IMG/VR virus record: IMGVR_UViG_3300020215_000144
Location: 1 to 22,446 of that record
Source of the DNA: a virus
Strand: one strand, 5' to 3'
DNA: 22,446 nucleotides
Below the pieces are notes generated by a model. That model made no database searches. It was not told the origin of the DNA and saw only the letters and a list, made by a program, of their open reading frames with translations. Shown here one piece after another: positions 7,830-15,866 of the stretch. Each line of letters begins with the position of its first letter. Positions within the stretch are counted from its first letter, which is position 1. The position numbers were made by a program, and so were the translations under genes.

Positions 7830-9371
7830 ATGCCCCAAAAACTGAACATACCGCTACCGAGTAAAGGGCTCGTCGTTGACCGGCCCGGCGAGTACGTCGA
7901 TTCTCGCTCGGCAACGGCAATCAAGAATATGGAGTTTAGCCGCTCCATCATTCAGAAGCGGCCCGGCACAACCGCCGTCGGTGATTCTTTGGGCGAGCGG
8001 ATCATGCGGTATTTTGAGCTTCAAGTCGGAAACGAAACTCGGCTCATTCGCGTGGGCCTTACCAAAGTTCAAGAACTCAACAAATCAACAAACGTGTGGA
8101 GCGACGTTCATCACGCGGTTCTCACCGGATCGCAACAGGATATCGTTGATTTTGCGTTTCCGCTTTTGAGTGGCGAGAAGATCGCGGTTTTCACGAACGG
8201 GATTGATGCCATCCGGAAAATTGAAATCACCGGCAACACGGCGGTTTTGGGCGGAACCCCGCCCAAGGCGAGGTTTGTCCGGGCGTTCGGGCCTTATTTG
8301 GTTCTGGCGTACATTGTGGACGACGGCAGTGGTAACACGTTTTACAGTCGCGTTCAATGGTGCGATACGGGTCTTCCCGAGACGTGGAGCGGAGGAAACG
8401 CCAACTCGCAGGATCTCTTGGAAGATCCGGACGACATCACGGGGATGGGCGTCTTTGGAAGTTTTCTGACGATCCACAAAGCGAAATCAATCACGCTTGG
8501 GCAACTTGTAACGACTTCCGATGTTTTCCGGTTTGACCGTAAACCCACGGGCGTGGGCACGGTTTCCGGCGCCACCATTGAAAACATTCCTTCGGGCGAG
8601 CAGATCTTCCTGGCGACCGACGGACTGCATTTGTTCAACGGACTAACGGCGCCGCTGATTGATTCGCCCGTCCAAGACGAGTTACGCGAGCAAATGAACC
8701 CCGCCTATCTGTACAAAGCCCATGCCCTGTACGTTCAAGAGCGTGACGAATATTGGGTGGCCGTTCCGATCGGCTCCGAAACGGAACCATCGACGATTTA
8801 CAAATACAACTGGCGAACCCGGCAGATCTACAAAGACGAGCGATCGCTTCAAACGGCCACGGGATTGTTTCGGAACATCAGCGGCGACACTTGGGACAGC
8901 CGAATCATTGCGTGGAACTCCGACATAACGCGGTGGAGTTCTTCGGAAAACTTGAGCCTGAACCCCGTGCCGATGTTCGGCGACTCGTCCGGAAATTCCA
9001 CGAAAAGAACGCCGAACGCCAACAACGACGCCGGAACGGCGATCGATGGAATTTTCGACACGAAGGATTTTACGGCGGAGGATTTCGGGCTACCCGATAT
9101 CGACCGGATGATGCGATGGAAGGGCCTAGAGGTTTGGGCCAAAGGGAGTTCCGTCAGCGTTTATTACTCGACGGATTCCGGCACGTCGTGGACTCTCGCC
9201 ACCACGTTAACGCTCACGTCCGACTATCCCGACGACGATGCGCCGGCACCGGTTTATTTCGACATCGTGAAATCGAAGATCCGTTTCCGCTTCCGGAACA
9301 ACACGGCGGGGGAATCCTTTACCTTGAAAAAGTACCAGATCGAAGCAACGCCGAGAGAGGCGCGAAAATGA
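7830..9371 (+). CDS. Tail hub/nozzle-like beta-propeller protein (P22 gp10-like head completion/stabilisation)
   Basis: 513 residues. The opening (IPLPSKGLVVDRPGEYVDSRSATAIKNMEFSRSIIQKRPGT) is characteristic of podoviral hub/stabilisation proteins, which begin with a similar 'ample N...RPG' segment. Next come repeated beta-propeller-type strands (FLTIHKAKSITLGQL, GEQIFLATDGLHLFNG, DEYWVAVPIG, IYKYNWRTRQIY). The C-terminal 110 residues resemble a beta-sandwich (MMRWKGLEVWAKGSSVSVYY...TLTLTSDYPDDD...FRFRNNTAGESF). In this family the protein closes the portal channel and carries the tail needle or spikes. No ribosome-binding site is evident, so it is probably coupled to the adaptor gene. Its stop overlaps the next ATG (ATGA). 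Confidence 0.7.
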   Translation: MPQKLNIPLPSKGLVVDRPGEYVDSRSATAIKNMEFSRSIIQKRPGTTAVGDSLGERIMRYFELQVGNETRLIRVGLTKVQELNKSTNVWSDVHHAVLTGSQQDIVDFAFPLLSGEKIAVFTNGIDAIRKIEITGNTAVLGGTPPKARFVRAFGPYLVLAYIVDDGSGNTFYSRVQWCDTGLPETWSGGNANSQDLLEDPDDITGMGVFGSFLTIHKAKSITLGQLVTTSDVFRFDRKPTGVGTVSGATIENIPSGEQIFLATDGLHLFNGLTAPLIDSPVQDELREQMNPAYLYKAHALYVQERDEYWVAVPIGSETEPSTIYKYNWRTRQIYKDERSLQTATGLFRNISGDTWDSRIIAWNSDITRWSSSENLSLNPVPMFGDSSGNSTKRTPNANNDAGTAIDGIFDTKDFTAEDFGLPDIDRMMRWKGLEVWAKGSSVSVYYSTDSGTSWTLATTLTLTSDYPDDDAPAPVYFDIVKSKIRFRFRNNTAGESFTLKKYQIEATPREARK

Positions 9372-9733
9372 CGGCCTACAGTGGACCCAACCTTCCGGCG
9401 ATTTTCACCGAGAATTTCGGGAAGCTCCGCGAGTTCGATAAGAACCTCGTCACTGAACTTTCGCGGTGGGACTCGATTCTTAAAGCGATTCTGGACAGAG
9501 GAGTTTCGTTCAGTGACAACGTCGACAGCGTTTCAATTTCGTTCACGTCTTCGGGGACGCCAGACGCGGAGAACACGGTCGCGCATACGCTCGGGAAAGC
9601 GCCAACGGGATTTTTGGTTTACGACATCAACAAAGGGGCTGTCGTGTATCGCGGATCAACCGCATGGACGGCGGCGAATATTTACCTCAAGGTGAACACG
9701 GCAACAACCGCCGTCAAAGCCTGGGTTTTCTAG
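9368..9733 (+). CDS. Small tail protein with a beta-structured C-terminal domain (needle/tip-like)
   Basis: 121 residues starting at the ATG overlapping the hub-gene stop; the frame is open further upstream inside the hub gene, but that part is a shadow. Residues 1-50 are helical (NFGKLREFDKNLVTELSRWDSILKAIL). Residues 51-121 form a beta domain, FTSSGTPDAENTVAHTLGKA-PTGFLVYDINKGAVVYRGSTAW-TAANIYLKVNTATTAVKAWVF, closely resembling a C-terminal domain common in podoviral tail proteins (HxLGRxPTGY...WTxxxIYLK). A helical stem plus beta tip right after the hub gene suggests the tail needle or a tip-binding protein, by inference. The following gene starts 11 bp later. Confidence 0.75.
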   Translation: MTAYSGPNLPAIFTENFGKLREFDKNLVTELSRWDSILKAILDRGVSFSDNVDSVSISFTSSGTPDAENTVAHTLGKAPTGFLVYDINKGAVVYRGSTAWTAANIYLKVNTATTAVKAWVF

Positions 9734-9744
9734 GGAGGCTCTAA

Positions 9745-10542
9745 ATGTCTTGGGATACAGCGGTACCAGCGGGATCAGATCTTATTTCTCAGGGTGACGA
9801 CGTCATCCGGCAATTCAAAACCGACATTCAAACTGCTCTACGCGGAAACGCGACGGACGGAGACGAAGCGAAGTTCCCCGGATCGGACCCGGCGAATCCG
9901 GTCTTTCGATATCGCGGCCTTAAGGGAACGACGGGAGCGAGGCCGGCGGCGGGGCAATACGGCCTTTACATCAACACGACCACCAACACCTTGCAACGCG
10001 ACAACGGTTCCGCGTGGCAAGACGTGGCCACTCTCATTCCTCAGAACACGATCATGGTTTTTGCGAACTCCTCGGTTCCTACCGGGTGGACGCTCGTCAC
10101 ATCTTTGGACGGAAAGATCATGCGAATTATCAACGGAGCGGGTGGAGGAACCGGGGGCTCCCATGATGTGAGTAGCGCGATTACTCTGGCTCATACTCAC
10201 ACGGTGGCCAGTCATACGCATGATCTGGGCAACCATACGCACTCCCTTACCAATCATCAACATCAGCTCGATTACACCTTAACTAACCTCCAAGATGATG
10301 GCTCCGGAGCGAATACCGTCATCGCTAACAACTCTGATGGAGCCGCTATCAGAACAAGAGTCGAGGCCGGAGGATCGACGGATTACCGAGTTCCGAAAAT
10401 CCAGACGGCGAGCGACGGCGGTGGCGGGGCTTCGGGAGCCCCATCGTCCAATACATCAGGTTCTGCGGCTCCCGCCACAGACTCTTCATTAACGAATGTC
10501 TCGCTCGCCTACGTCAACGTCGTCCTGGGGTCAAAAGACTAA
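9745..10542 (+). CDS. Tail-collar-like fibre protein with a fourfold HxH metal-binding repeat
   Basis: 265 residues from an ATG after GGGAGG. The N-terminal region (SWDTAVPAGSDLISQGDDVI) and residues 100-140 (IMVFANSSVPTGWTLVTSLDGKIMRI) follow the phage tail-collar layout, where a Gly-Trp strand region precedes a His-rich segment. Residues 150-173 hold four 7-residue repeats of the form H-x-H-x-hydrophobic-x-x. In T4 gp37 and related fibres, HxH motifs coordinate iron inside a trimer, so a metal-bound trimeric needle is expected here. The end is Ser/Gly/Ala-rich and finishes in a beta strand (SLAYVNVVLG). The next ATG overlaps its TAA by one base. Confidence 0.8.
   Translation: MSWDTAVPAGSDLISQGDDVIRQFKTDIQTALRGNATDGDEAKFPGSDPANPVFRYRGLKGTTGARPAAGQYGLYINTTTNTLQRDNGSAWQDVATLIPQNTIMVFANSSVPTGWTLVTSLDGKIMRIINGAGGGTGGSHDVSSAITLAHTHTVASHTHDLGNHTHSLTNHQHQLDYTLTNLQDDGSGANTVIANNSDGAAIRTRVEAGGSTDYRVPKIQTASDGGGGASGAPSSNTSGSAAPATDSSLTNVSLAYVNVVLGSKD
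10192..10263 (+). repeat. 21-bp tandem repeat encoding H-x-H heptads
   Basis: Three full 21-bp units beginning CATAC plus a partial fourth (CATCAACATCAG) encode consecutive seven-residue units HTHTVAS, HTHDLGN, HTHSLTN and HQHQ. The repeat is in frame with the collar-like gene, so unit number could change without breaking it. The DNA units have diverged while the HxH codons are kept, pointing to selection on the protein. Confidence 0.85.
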
Positions 10543-10928
10543 TGGAACACGCTCAAAAACCGACAATTCAGGCCTGTTACATAAATGGCCAAACGTGCCG
10601 GAACGGGAAACGAGATGATTTTTCTGTCGATCCAATGACGGGGGAAAAGTTCTTTTGCAACAAGTGGGTGAAGCTCGTTTGTTCCGATCCACAAACGGGC
10701 CACCCGATTGATACGTGGTGCTGCAACGAGTTCGCAAAAGTGAAGCTCGGACTAGAGCAAGCGAACATGACGCGCCTGAACACGGCCTCGACGGACAAGG
10801 TAGCGACGGAAGTCGCCAAGCACCACGCAACTTTCTTAGGCGTTTTGAACAACGACGCACAACAACGGCTCCTGGATGCCGACCCGAGAATGCAACTCGA
10901 AAGTAAAAACGGACATACAGGAGCTTAA
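10542..10928 (+). CDS. Cys-rich small protein of unknown function, with DPxTG...C..W motifs
   Basis: 128 residues. The first half has seven Cys (positions 12, 19, 39, 47, 60, 61 and nearby) in two similar units, VDPMTGEKFFCNKWV (29-43) and SDPQTGHPIDTWCCNEF (48-64), which suggests an internal duplication forming a metal- or disulphide-stabilised fold. The second half is helical and soluble (KVKLGLEQANMTRLNTA...HHATFLGVLNNDAQQRLLDADPRM). There is no signal peptide. The first unit matches residues 29-43 of the lipoprotein encoded at 14603-14812. Function unknown; by position it lies between the collar gene and the ejection-protein block. Its start overlaps the upstream stop by one base. Confidence 0.75.
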   Translation: MEHAQKPTIQACYINGQTCRNGKRDDFSVDPMTGEKFFCNKWVKLVCSDPQTGHPIDTWCCNEFAKVKLGLEQANMTRLNTASTDKVATEVAKHHATFLGVLNNDAQQRLLDADPRMQLESKNGHTGA

Positions 10929-10931
10929 ACC

Positions 10932-11819
10932 ATGCCAGTACCTTACGCCGCCATCGCCGCCGCTGCGGCCCCTTCGATCGCCGGAGCCTTCGGAAAGAAA
11001 AAGAAAACCAAGCAACAGCCGCTCGTCCCTCCTCAAGTGCTTCATGCGATGGACCGGCTGAACGACTTTTCCCGAACCGGAACCTTTGGAGACTTCACCG
11101 CCGGCGCAGAGGTTCCGCTTGAGTATGGGGATTTCAACGCTTCGGACATTGAGCAACAGGGGTTGTCGAGCCTTCAGCAACTCCTCGGCTCAGGCGTTCC
11201 CGATCAATTTCGGGTCGGCGACGAAGCGCTCACCGGTCTTATCAATCAAAGACCGGAGGACATCAACGCGCAATTCGATCCGTTTCGCGCTCAGGTTCAA
11301 AGGCAGATCCGGGATTCCAATGACGCCCTAAAGAGAAGCGCCGGTTTCGCGGGAAATCTTTATTCCACCGATACCGTTAGACGCCTGGGCGATATCGAAG
11401 CGCGAGGAAACGAGACGTTGACGGCAGAACTCGCTCGGCTTACCAACGACGCGATGAACCGCCGAACCAACACGATTCTAAGCGCGGCGCCCCTCCTCTA
11501 TGGTTCCGGGGAATCTCAAGAGGGTATTCGCTCGAACCGCATCGGCTCAGCGTTTCAATACGGCGGCCTCACGCGACAACTGAACGACCAAGCCCGGAAA
11601 TCACGCGACGCGGAAATCTTGCGCCGGCGCCAGGAACTACAGCTTCCTATTCAGGCTTCGCAAACGGTCGCGGGATTCTCGCCGCCCTATGGCGTTCCGG
11701 AGATAGAGACGAGCCCGTTCGATGACATTCTCGGTCTCGTCGGTCAAATCGGCGGGAATTATCTGGGAAACGAATTGTCGATGCGCCAGTACGCGCGCCA
11801 CTTCCCGCAAGCGAGGTAA
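10932..11819 (+). CDS. Candidate DNA-ejection/internal virion protein 1
   Basis: 295 residues from an ATG with GGAG upstream. The N-terminus is Ala-rich and apolar (VPYAAIAAAAAPSIAGAFG), followed by a lysine cluster (KKKKTK). The rest is a long, charged, helical body rich in Gln/Arg/Asn (DINAQFDPFRAQVQRQIRD, RLGDIEARGNETLTAELAR) with a small apolar C-terminal segment. Apolar-Ala N-termini with helical bodies are typical of podoviral ejection proteins that enter the cell envelope with the DNA. It is the first of three consecutive genes with this character, a common arrangement (compare P22 gp7/gp20/gp16, by position only). No catalytic motif is visible. Confidence 0.6.
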   Translation: MPVPYAAIAAAAAPSIAGAFGKKKKTKQQPLVPPQVLHAMDRLNDFSRTGTFGDFTAGAEVPLEYGDFNASDIEQQGLSSLQQLLGSGVPDQFRVGDEALTGLINQRPEDINAQFDPFRAQVQRQIRDSNDALKRSAGFAGNLYSTDTVRRLGDIEARGNETLTAELARLTNDAMNRRTNTILSAAPLLYGSGESQEGIRSNRIGSAFQYGGLTRQLNDQARKSRDAEILRRRQELQLPIQASQTVAGFSPPYGVPEIETSPFDDILGLVGQIGGNYLGNELSMRQYARHFPQAR

Positions 11820-11823
11820 CACC

Positions 11824-12813
11824 ATGGCCAGCGTTCAAGAACTTCTACTCGCCGCGGAAACGAAAAAGAGCCCTTTCATCAAGCTATTGGAAGGCGCGGC
11901 GCAGGGTTTCGGGCAAGCGCAACAGGGCGGATTGGACCGGACAATCAAGATGATTCAACTCGATCAGATGCGACAGGAAATGGCGCAACAAGCGGAGATG
12001 CAAAAAGAGATTCAAATGCAACTGTCCGCACAGCAAGAAAGCGCGACGCAGCGCGGACTTAAATCGGTAGCGGGAGCGCCCGCGGCGGTCCTGCCCACCC
12101 AGAAGCTGAAGCAGAAAATATCTCAGGACGAGAAAGGACGATACTCGCGGTCCTTCGAGATGGTGGAGCCAAAAGAACCCGCTTCGCTTGATGCCATCGT
12201 CGCCGGGAAGGTGGATCGCGGTGAAATGACGCTTGAGCAAGCCTACGCCTTGAAAAATAGATCGGAGGGCATTTCGCCGAGTCTCAATTATCAAATGCAA
12301 AAGGACGCCGAGAAAAGGGTGACGGAAGAAAAAGGCCGAGTTATTCCCGGATATCAAAGCACAGGCGAAGTGGTTGTCGACGACACGGAGGCCAAAAATC
12401 TCCGCTCAGGCGTCGCGGAATTCGAGACGTTCAAATCAGGCATATCCGAGTACAAGAATCTCATAAAAAAATATGGGACGACGGAGCCGACAGACAGGCG
12501 GGCTCAGGGCCAGTTAAGTGCTTACGCAAAGAACCTTCAATTAAGGGTCAAAAATTTGGCTCAGCTCGGCGTTTTGTCGGCGTCGGACATTCCGTTTATC
12601 GAAGAACAGCTGCCGGGACCGGGCGTTTTCAGGACGAAAGAAGGAATGCTCGGTGCGCTCGATACCGCTGAGAAGCTGATGACGACCTCGATCAACAAGA
12701 AATTGAAAACAAGCGGATACGTCGCCACTGAGCAAACGCCTCCTCTTAATAACAGCGATCTATCGAGCATGACCGACGAAGAGTTAAAGCGAATCGCTAA
12801 CGGAGAACAATAA
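11824..12813 (+). CDS. Candidate DNA-ejection/internal virion protein 2
   Basis: 329 residues. I place the start at ATG 11824, just after the previous stop with GAGG upstream; an ATG at 11722 lies inside the preceding gene and is not needed. Residues 30-85 are Gln/Met-rich and strongly helical (MIQLDQMRQEMAQQAEMQKE), predicted coiled coil. A central soluble helical region follows, with a conserved-looking GQLSAYAKNLQLRVKNLAQL segment. The protein ends LSSMTDEELKRIANGEQ, a tail that recurs in phage internal proteins. No enzyme motif is seen. It overlaps the next start (TAATG). The ejection role is inferred from order and composition. Confidence 0.6.
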   Translation: MASVQELLLAAETKKSPFIKLLEGAAQGFGQAQQGGLDRTIKMIQLDQMRQEMAQQAEMQKEIQMQLSAQQESATQRGLKSVAGAPAAVLPTQKLKQKISQDEKGRYSRSFEMVEPKEPASLDAIVAGKVDRGEMTLEQAYALKNRSEGISPSLNYQMQKDAEKRVTEEKGRVIPGYQSTGEVVVDDTEAKNLRSGVAEFETFKSGISEYKNLIKKYGTTEPTDRRAQGQLSAYAKNLQLRVKNLAQLGVLSASDIPFIEEQLPGPGVFRTKEGMLGALDTAEKLMTTSINKKLKTSGYVATEQTPPLNNSDLSSMTDEELKRIANGEQ

Positions 12814-14405
12814 TGGCCATTACTCCGGAACAGGCTAGGAGAGAACTAGCGAGACGGGAACTCGAGAGGAGAAAGGCCGCTAAGCCTTCTTCCATTCTAT
12901 CGAAGGCCAACAACGTCGCGCTAAACGTCGCTCAGACGGGTATGGAAGCGCTGGCCGCTCCGTTCGAATTGGCCGGTGAAGCGATCCGCGCCCCACTTGA
13001 ACAAGACGCGCCCCGGGCGCCTTCGATCCTTCAAAGGTTCGCCCCTAGCACGAAAACCGAGAGGCCGCCGGTTACGCCGTTTGAAGTGGGAAATCGATTG
13101 CTTAGAGCGGCTGCTGGTGGCGCTGCGGGGATTCCCTCGGGAACTCCTCTTGAATCGGCACGGGCGGCTTATCACGCGGATCGGGGAATTCTCGGGAATG
13201 TCGAAGACTTCGCCGCATCGGCATTGGTGGGAAGAATCTCTCCGAAAGTGGCCAACGCCCCAACAGAGGCGGCCATTGAAGGCATAGCAAGCGCCGCCGA
13301 AAAGGCAAAAAACGCCACTGGGTTTTTGGGAAAGAAAGCAATCCGCGCGGGACTAGGGCCGACCGAAGAAGCGCAAGCCGCGCTTTTCAATCGACCGCAA
13401 GCGGTTAAGAACGCCCCGAGCAAATTCGACGACTTGGCCGACGATTTTGCGACCACGCTGAACGGGCTTCAGAAGCGTGTCGAATCTCTGGATGACGAGG
13501 CTTGGGGATCTCTTCTTAAGCTCAAAGCGGAACCTCGCAGCAAGATAATTCAATTCCTGAAAGACACGAAATCCGAAATCAAGGTTAAGGGGGGCGGCGC
13601 CGTCGGAGATGCGGATCGTCGCGCCATAGCGACCCTCGACCGCCTCATTGATGACGTCAAAGCAATCAAGCAGCCCGGTTCGAATAAACAAACCGAACAA
13701 ATGCTGGATCAGCAGCAAATCCGCCAAATAATTCTGGCCGCTCGACGAAACATAAATTGGCAGGACGATTCGGCTACCACCACGAACAACGCGATTAAAA
13801 CTTTCCAGGGAAAGCTCGATTCTTACCTCAAAAAAGAAAATGACGAATACGAAAACATCATGAAACCACTCGCCGCTGCGACCGATGCGCTCGAATCGGC
13901 CGCGTCAAAGTTTCGGGTGGGGGCAAAACCAGGGAAAGGATTCGTGTCGTCCGATACCGCCGCCCAAAAACTGTCTTTGGTTGGAGGGGAGAAAAAACCA
14001 GAAACGAATCGAATCCTCGAAAACCTGAAACGAGAAACCGGCAGGGACTTTCAAGACGAGGCTCGGCTTACCCGATTTAAATCGGAATTTAAGCCGGGAC
14101 GGCAGCAAACAGCGGGCTCTCGTCGAGCGGTGGCAGGAGGCGTGATTGGCGAGGCTGCCGGGAGAATGGTCGGCTTGCCTCCGGTTTTTGGAGGCGCGGC
14201 GGGAGCGGCGACGGGCGCGAGTCTTGATTACTACGGCGGATCGATCGCGGCGAAAATTATCGAAGCGCTATCTCAAGGGGGAACGAAAACAGGCGAGCTG
14301 ATGAAAGCGGCCCGTCAGGGGGCGAAGCGGACGAATTTGGATTTACTGCTCGAACTGGCGCGGAAATATTCGCCGGCTATTTCCACCCTTCAGGGGGCTC
14401 GGTGA
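12813..14405 (+). CDS. Candidate DNA-ejection/internal virion protein 3
   Basis: 530 residues, starting on the last base of the previous stop. The N-terminus (MAITPEQARRELARRELERRK) is a charged helix. The middle is helical with Ala-rich stretches. Residues around 440-480 form a Gly/Ala-rich, weakly hydrophobic segment (AVAGGVIGEAAGRMVGLPPV, FGGAAGAATGASLDYYGG) that could insert in a membrane. Large helical proteins with glycine-zipper-like stretches are typical of the last ejection protein in podoviruses. I see no lytic transglycosylase or peptidase motif. Its last 29 bases overlap the 3' end of a minus-strand gene. Confidence 0.6.
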   Translation: MAITPEQARRELARRELERRKAAKPSSILSKANNVALNVAQTGMEALAAPFELAGEAIRAPLEQDAPRAPSILQRFAPSTKTERPPVTPFEVGNRLLRAAAGGAAGIPSGTPLESARAAYHADRGILGNVEDFAASALVGRISPKVANAPTEAAIEGIASAAEKAKNATGFLGKKAIRAGLGPTEEAQAALFNRPQAVKNAPSKFDDLADDFATTLNGLQKRVESLDDEAWGSLLKLKAEPRSKIIQFLKDTKSEIKVKGGGAVGDADRRAIATLDRLIDDVKAIKQPGSNKQTEQMLDQQQIRQIILAARRNINWQDDSATTTNNAIKTFQGKLDSYLKKENDEYENIMKPLAAATDALESAASKFRVGAKPGKGFVSSDTAAQKLSLVGGEKKPETNRILENLKRETGRDFQDEARLTRFKSEFKPGRQQTAGSRRAVAGGVIGEAAGRMVGLPPVFGGAAGAATGASLDYYGGSIAAKIIEALSQGGTKTGELMKAARQGAKRTNLDLLLELARKYSPAISTLQGAR

Positions 14406-14598
14406 AGTATTTATCAACCATCATGAAAAGGCCAACCACAACGAGAACGGTGATTAAGCCAATCGTTAATTTTTTCCAATCGTCCGCTACCGTACTCAGA
14501 GAGGCCAATCCCAACGCCAGCGCTCCGTTCGTGCGTTCCCTGTTCGTGTACTTCTTTTCATGCGGGATCTTGATGGTTTTGAAATCGTCGTCGTTCAT
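14377..14598 (-). CDS. Small single-span membrane protein
   Basis: 73 residues. A charged cytoplasmic-looking N-terminus (MNDDDFKTIKIPHEKKYTNR) is followed by an Ala/Leu-rich amphipathic stretch and one clear membrane helix (about 44-61, LTIGLITVLVVVGLFMM), then a short acidic/Pro tail. Long inside, one span, short outside is not the usual inner-spanin layout, but fits a holin regulator, antiholin or superinfection-exclusion peptide. It begins four bases after the lipoprotein gene stop, so it is likely coupled. Its end overlaps the 3' end of the convergent ejection-protein gene by 29 bp. No named family recognised. Confidence 0.65.
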   Translation of the reverse strand: MNDDDFKTIKIPHEKKYTNRERTNGALALGLASLSTVADDWKKLTIGLITVLVVVGLFMMVDKYFTEPPEGWK

Positions 14599-14602
14599 TT
14601 CT

Positions 14603-14812
14603 CTAGGGAAGGCTGGGTCCGTAATTTGGCGAGCTACAAGGGCTCAAGGGTTCGGCTCCCGGCAAATAATTTCCCGGTGGCGGCACCCACTCGGAACACT
14701 TTTTCATTTGTCCCGTCACGGGGTCGAGGTAAACAGCTTCGCCGTCCGAAATCGAGTTATGGCCTTTGCACGATGACAGCACAAGAAAAATGAGCGCGAG
14801 AACGGTTTTCAT
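14603..14812 (-). CDS. Small lipoprotein, candidate outer-spanin-like or exclusion protein
   Basis: 69 residues from the ATG at 14812, chosen over an upstream in-frame start because AAGGA lies eight bases before it and the signal peptide begins there. Residues 1-15 (MKTVLALIFLVLSSC) are a lipoprotein signal with lipobox LSSC; the mature protein would start at Cys15. The mature part is short, Pro-rich (WVPPPGNYLPGAEPLSP) and has two more Cys. Short Pro-rich lipoproteins next to endolysin genes are often outer spanins, though no matching inner spanin is obvious. Residues 29-43 share LDPVTG...C..WV with the protein at 10542-10928. Confidence 0.7.
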   Translation of the reverse strand: MKTVLALIFLVLSSCKGHNSISDGEAVYLDPVTGQMKKCSEWVPPPGNYLPGAEPLSPCSSPNYGPSLP

Positions 14813-14822
14813 AGGGGAATCC

Positions 14823-14903
14823 TTAAAGAGACGTTGCGCGGAGGTACTTGGTCTGTGAGAGGTTGGGTGCGAAAGCGATGAGTATAGCAAGAAAGAGCTG
14901 CAA
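14823..14903 (-). CDS. Possible 26-aa hydrophobic peptide (TTG start)
   Basis: A TTG at 14903 is preceded by a near-perfect ribosome-binding site (AAAGGAGG, five bases away) and opens a 26-codon frame whose product is hydrophobic at its start (QLFLAILIAFAP) and polar at its end. It stops ten bases before the lipoprotein ATG, completing a compact three-gene leftward operon. It may be a tiny holin-like or toxin-like membrane peptide, or a leader peptide that couples translation. The strong ribosome-binding site is the main support; the rare start codon lowers confidence. Confidence 0.4.
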   Translation of the reverse strand: MQLFLAILIAFAPNLSQTKYLRATSL

Positions 14904-14963
14904 GACCGCCTCCTTTCGGAACGTAGGACGCGACATTAATCCAATCACCCAGAAAAGGCAAGC

Positions 14964-15392
14964 GTGAAGCACTCGGAAATTAACTGGCCGCGGTTGATCG
15001 AATTGGGACGGCGCCTGATCGGGAAACCCTACAACTTGGGGGCGGAAGTGAACCTTAAAGACCCCGACCCGGATCACATTAAAGCGATTGATTGCTCCGA
15101 ACTCGTCGAATGGCTCTACGCCCAGATCGGAATTTCCGTTCCCGACGGCTCCTACAACCAGGCGAAAGTATGCCGAGAAATCAAGGAGGAACAGCTTTTG
15201 ATTGGGGACCTCGGCTTCAAGTGGTTCCCTGATACCCATGCCATCCATCATGTCGGCGTTTTTCTTGGGGGGAACGATGTTTTGGAGGCGAAGGGGAAAC
15301 AGTGGGGAACCAAAATAACGCCGATCTCTACCTACATGGCCTCCTCCCATTTCGCTCACTGGGGACGGCTTAAAGTCGTCGAGGACGCCTAG
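14964..15392 (+). CDS. NlpC/P60-type cysteine peptidase, candidate endolysin
   Basis: 142 residues from a GTG start with AAGG six bases upstream. The NlpC/P60 layout is clear: a helical start with LIGKPYNLGAE (10-27), AIDCSELVEWLYAQIG with the nucleophile Cys near residue 44, a beta segment LLIGDLGFKWF, and HHVGVFLGGNDVLEAKG holding the catalytic His. These enzymes cut peptide stems of peptidoglycan, mainly the gamma-D-Glu to diamino acid bond. A compact single-domain form without signal peptide followed by membrane proteins is a typical phage endolysin arrangement. The next ATG starts on the base after its stop. Confidence 0.85.
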   Translation: MKHSEINWPRLIELGRRLIGKPYNLGAEVNLKDPDPDHIKAIDCSELVEWLYAQIGISVPDGSYNQAKVCREIKEEQLLIGDLGFKWFPDTHAIHHVGVFLGGNDVLEAKGKQWGTKITPISTYMASSHFAHWGRLKVVEDA

Positions 15393-15866
15393 ATGACCGA
15401 AGACCTCGACAAAAACTATCTGACGTCCCTCGACCGCCGCGTGAGCGAACACGATTCGAAACTCGCCGGTCTTCAGCGCGAGTACGAGCGGGAGACAACG
15501 CAACTGCGCCAGGAAATCAAAGAGGTTACGAACCGCGTGAACATGGGATTAAGCCCATCGGTGCAAAGCGTCATCCGAGAAAACGCCCAAAGCCAACTCT
15601 TGATTAAGGATCTCGAAAGGACGCTCGATAAGGCCATCAACGAAATGCGGAGTGTCGTTCGCGAGAGCGCGGAACTTACGAAATTGATGGTCAGCAATTT
15701 CGATGAGCACAAACTTGGGCCCGTGAAAGAAGAAGTCGGACTCATGAAAAAGACATTGATCTATGGGTTGGTCGGGGCGCTCTTGTGTTTCGCGGGACAG
15801 AAGGGAATCAACATTTTGTGGGACCGGGTGTTTGAGAAGCGCACGGTTGCGCCGGCGGCGCCGTGA
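15393..15866 (+). CDS. Coiled-coil protein with C-terminal membrane anchor (XhlA/holin-accessory-like)
   Basis: 157 residues. Residues 5-125 are heptad-patterned coiled coil (LDRRVSEHDSKLAGLQREYE, LIKDLERTLDKAINEM). One membrane segment follows (about 126-146, LIYGLVGALLCFAGQKG), then a short basic/Pro-Ala tail. XhlA-type lysis accessory proteins have the same coiled-coil-plus-anchor layout but are shorter. It begins directly after the endolysin stop, so the two are a transcriptional unit. Likely a holin or holin partner, or a spanin-like tether; the sequence does not decide. Confidence 0.7.
   Translation: MTEDLDKNYLTSLDRRVSEHDSKLAGLQREYERETTQLRQEIKEVTNRVNMGLSPSVQSVIRENAQSQLLIKDLERTLDKAINEMRSVVRESAELTKLMVSNFDEHKLGPVKEEVGLMKKTLIYGLVGALLCFAGQKGINILWDRVFEKRTVAPAAP

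Noticed and set aside
8753-9367. N-terminal extension of the 121-aa tail protein
   Set aside because: The frame is open inside the hub gene, but its translation is Arg-rich shadow sequence; the ATG overlapping the hub stop is the natural start.
14823-15503. Long minus-strand ORF of 226 codons opposite the endolysin
   Set aside because: It is the mirror of the well-supported NlpC/P60 gene. Only its last 26 codons, with their own ribosome-binding site, are kept as a possible peptide.
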